This document shows positions 61,911-64,000 of a stretch of 64,000 nucleotides of DNA, piece by piece; position 1 is the first letter of the stretch, and every line of letters starts with the position of its first letter. The position numbers were made by a program, and so were the translations under genes. The DNA is from an uncultured Muribaculaceae bacterium (GTDB lineage Bacteria > Bacteroidota > Bacteroidia > Bacteroidales > Muribaculaceae): contig CAJOFH010000010.1 in assembly GCA_905233845.1 (NCBI GenBank), positions 1 to 64,000 of the forward strand. The letters are read 5' to 3'. Below the pieces are notes generated by a model, which made no database searches, had not been told where the DNA came from, and was given only the letters and a program-made list of their open reading frames with translations.

Positions 61911-61964
61911 GAATCAAAGGAATCAAAGGAGTCAAATGAGTCGAATGAGTCAAATGAACCAAAG
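61911..61964. repeat. GARTCAAAK nonamer array
   Basis: Six tandem 9-bp units: GAATCAAAG twice, GAGTCAAAT, GAGTCGAAT, GAGTCAAAT, GAACCAAAG. A third tandem family with the same 9-bp period as the CTAG arrays. Confidence 0.85.
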
Positions 61965-61983
61965 CACCCATCTCACAAAATCA

Positions 61984-62015
61984 GCGTGGGGGCATTGTCG
62001 ATAATCCCCCCACGC
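61984..62015. terminator. GC-rich hairpin between the two BspA-like genes
   Basis: GCGTGGGGG (61984-61992) pairs with CCCCCACGC (62007-62015), followed by GAAGCG and a T-run on the plus strand. It probably ends the partial upstream BspA-like gene on the minus strand. Confidence 0.5.
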
Positions 62016-62075
62016 GAAGCGTTATTTTTTATAGTCCTTAATTGTCTTCTCAGTCGCAGCCCATTCTACAATTTA

Positions 62076-62161
62076 CATTGTGCATTCTGCATTGCATCGC
62101 GGCGTTAGCCCCAATTGTGCATTGTGCATTATGCATTATGAATTATGCATTGTGCATTAAT
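62076..62161. repeat. Heptamer array D, with mini-hairpin
   Basis: GCATTGT/GCATTAT/GCATTCT units interrupted by GGC-GTTA-GCC (62101-62110). The last unit provides the stop context of the gene ending at 62161. Confidence 0.8.
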
Positions 62162-64000
62162 TAAATTCCCAGCAGGATATTGTAAACAAGGGTTACATCT
62201 CCTGCGGTGATGTTGCCATCGCCATCTTGGTCACCGTTGACGATAAGGCTGCCATCGCCATTGAGAATCCAGTTGTAGAGGGCGGTCACATCACCTGCGG
62301 TAACGTTGCCGTCGCCATCCACGTCGCCTGGAACAACCACAACGGGATTAGAGTCGGTGAAGTAGCCTGGGCAGTCAGGGCCGCCGTCGATGCGGGCATA
62401 TTCCTTGTCCGAGTGGTTCTGGTCGAAGGTTGTGCCCTTGCCGCCAACCAATGAGGTGCAGCCCGAGAACATGGCACTTGCACTTGTGGAATTAGGGATG
62501 TTCCAATCTCGATCGACATAGATGGTGGTCAGGCTATCGCTAAAAGCGAACATAGCATTCATTTCGGTAACCTTACCGGCGCTCCATCCCGAGAGATCGA
62601 GCGTTTTGAGACAATGGCAGCTGCAGAACAGATTAAACATTCCCGTGACATTACCAGTGTCCCAGCCCGAGACGTTGAGCTTTTTAAGTTTTATGCAGGT
62701 ATCGAACATGAGGGACATATTGGTGACCTTGGCAGTATTGAAGTTCGAGAGGTCGAGCGAGTCGAGGCTGTTGCATTGCAGGAACAATCCGTACATGTTG
62801 GTGACATTGCTGGTGTTCCAGTTCGAGAGGTCAATTGAAGTCAATTTAGCGCAGCCGGTAAACAACATATTCATACTTGTAACATTGCTGGTGTTGACAC
62901 TGTTCAGGTCCATGCTTGTGCAATTGTAAAATCCAGTGAACAAATTCGAGCAGTCGCCAGTGAAGCTCACCTCGCTGGTGGCGGTGACTCTCGTGACTGC
63001 CGAGGCTGGCACATCGTCGCCCCACTTGTTGTCCTTGTTGAACTCGCCCCATAGGAGGGCCAGCTCACCGGTGGTGCTGTTGAAGGTGTATTGTGGTGGG
63101 TCGGTTACTGTGGCAGTGATGGTGACATTATCTAATGGCATCTCAAAGGTGTTGCCCTCTATAGCGGTGCCGTTCACGGCAAAGATAAGCACTTTGCCCT
63201 CAGGCACCTCGCCGTTGTAGGTGAGGGTGACAGTGGTACCAGCGGTGTAGTAAGCAGTGTCGCCGACTGAGAAGACAGGAGTTGCCGATGCTGTAACATC
63301 CGCGGGCAGGGTGAGCGTGAACACACCCGTTAAGTAGCCTGGCTCAGCGGTGCCATGGTCAATGCGGGCATATTCTTTATCTTTGTGGTTCTCGTCGTAG
63401 GTGGTACCACAGCCGCCCACCAGTTTGTTGCACCTATCGAACATGTATGAAGATGAATAAGTGACATTCTCAGTACTCCAACTTGTGGTAACATAGATGG
63501 TAGTGAGGCTTACGCAACTTATAAACATGCCTTCCATGTTGGTGACATTGCTAGTGTCCCACCCCGAGAGATTGATCGATGGGGTCTGAGTGCAAGACAT
63601 AAACATCGAGAACATATCGGTGACGTTGCTGGTGTTCCACCCCGAGAGGTTGAGTGGTTTGTTGCTCTGGAAATAAGTAAACATATCTGTCATCTTGGTG
63701 ACTTTTCCAGTGTCCCAACCCGAGAGGTCGAGAGAGGCGACGGTCATACGACAAAGAGAGAACATCTCGCTCATATTGGTGACATTGCCAGTGTTCCAAT
63801 TCAAGATATTAAAAGAGTAGGACCTAATCGAACAATTATAGAACATCCTGCTCATATTGGTAACATTGCCGGTATCCCAATTTGAGATATTAAATGTGAG
63901 AGCACTGCTCTCTTCGAACATACTGCTCATATTGGTGGCATTGGCGGTGTTGACACTATTCAAATCAAAGCTAGTGCAATTGCCGAAACCCATGAACAGC
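62161..64000 (-). CDS. BspA-like surface protein with DUF285 repeats and C-terminal dockerin (N-terminus beyond window)
   Basis: 613 residues are visible and the frame stays open to the right window edge, so signal peptide and first domains are missing. It is a close paralogue of the gene at 56608: one and a half DUF285 blocks (ATNMSSMFEESSALTFNISNWDTG; YTFNSTTGELALLWGEFN), the bridging module GVFTLTLPADVTASATPVFS, and the terminal dockerin DVDGDGNVTAGDVTALYNW / DQDGDGNITAGD, almost identical to its neighbour's. The end is LLGI instead of LLGNSK. Head-to-tail arrangement with the neighbour implies tandem duplication and gene conversion. Confidence 0.93.
   Translation of the reverse strand, partial: LFMGFGNCTSFDLNSVNTANATNMSSMFEESSALTFNISNWDTGNVTNMSRMFYNCSIRSYSFNILNWNTGNVTNMSEMFSLCRMTVASLDLSGWDTGKVTKMTDMFTYFQSNKPLNLSGWNTSNVTDMFSMFMSCTQTPSINLSGWDTSNVTNMEGMFISCVSLTTIYVTTSWSTENVTYSSSYMFDRCNKLVGGCGTTYDENHKDKEYARIDHGTAEPGYLTGVFTLTLPADVTASATPVFSVGDTAYYTAGTTVTLTYNGEVPEGKVLIFAVNGTAIEGNTFEMPLDNVTITATVTDPPQYTFNSTTGELALLWGEFNKDNKWGDDVPASAVTRVTATSEVSFTGDCSNLFTGFYNCTSMDLNSVNTSNVTSMNMLFTGCAKLTSIDLSNWNTSNVTNMYGLFLQCNSLDSLDLSNFNTAKVTNMSLMFDTCIKLKKLNVSGWDTGNVTGMFNLFCSCHCLKTLDLSGWSAGKVTEMNAMFAFSDSLTTIYVDRDWNIPNSTSASAMFSGCTSLVGGKGTTFDQNHSDKEYARIDGGPDCPGYFTDSNPVVVVPGDVDGDGNVTAGDVTALYNWILNGDGSLIVNGDQDGDGNITAGDVTLVYNILLGI

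Overview
The window looks like a chromosome segment of a gut Bacteroidales bacterium (Prevotellaceae or Muribaculaceae type; the genus cannot be fixed from sequence alone). The evidence is a SusC/D/E/F polysaccharide-uptake locus, a PorQ-like type IX secretion protein, short C-terminal sorting tails ending in GIYIQNGKKYVK, Bacteroidales families such as DUF4492 and DUF2851, and promoters of the Bacteroidetes type TTTG-N20-TAnnTTTG (exact in front of both tRNA genes).

Layout. 1-96: probable right end of an IS3-family element, inserted in the terminator of the first gene. 135-7468 (minus): five secreted paralogues with a core that I read as cohesin-like, around a beta-helix protein with an N-terminal dockerin. 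7679-18824 (minus): housekeeping genes (RluA-type synthase, XerD, SecG, LptE, sigma-54 activator, acyltransferase, MutS, PCMD protein, DUF2851). 19108: tRNA-Phe. 19533-24431: 1632-residue surface protein. 24845-31981 (plus): PhoH, MenG/UbiE, an AT-rich GxxExxY gene bracketed by mini-hairpins, PfkA, DUF4492-CydA-CydB, TonB-like protein. 32072-34818: TraB/GumN, PorQ, second TonB-like protein. 35089: tRNA-Leu. 35426-51503: carbohydrate region with a secreted CBM protein, SLC45-type transporter, dockerin GH13, dockerin GH53, SusF-E-D-C on the minus strand and a divergent LacI regulator with a palindromic operator. 51573-56256: acyltransferase 3, gamma carbonic anhydrase, a four-helix-bundle gene between inverted repeat arrays, aminopeptidase P, 2H phosphoesterase. 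56608-64000 (minus): two BspA-like leucine-rich-repeat proteins with C-terminal dockerins, the second cut by the window edge.

How it may work together. Five proteins carry two-repeat dockerin-like domains (4982, 38958, 41218, 56608 and the gene at 62161), including a GH13 amylase and a GH53 galactanase that have plain signal peptides and no lipoprotein anchor. The same window has five secreted proteins with cohesin-like features; one has a CBM-like module and one a carboxypeptidase-regulatory module, as in single-cohesin scaffoldins. This is the best candidate for an undescribed system: a Bacteroidales cell-surface cohesin/dockerin-like assembly that may be exported by T9SS. It is inference and needs structure prediction and binding tests.

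The intergenic DNA is the second notable layer. Three short tandem families (heptamer GCATTRT, nonamer CTAGANNNT, nonamer GARTCAAAK) and stem-diverse mini-hairpins cluster at gene 3' ends, sometimes supply stop codons, and bracket two small orphan genes (GxxExxY and four-helix bundle) in inverted orientation.
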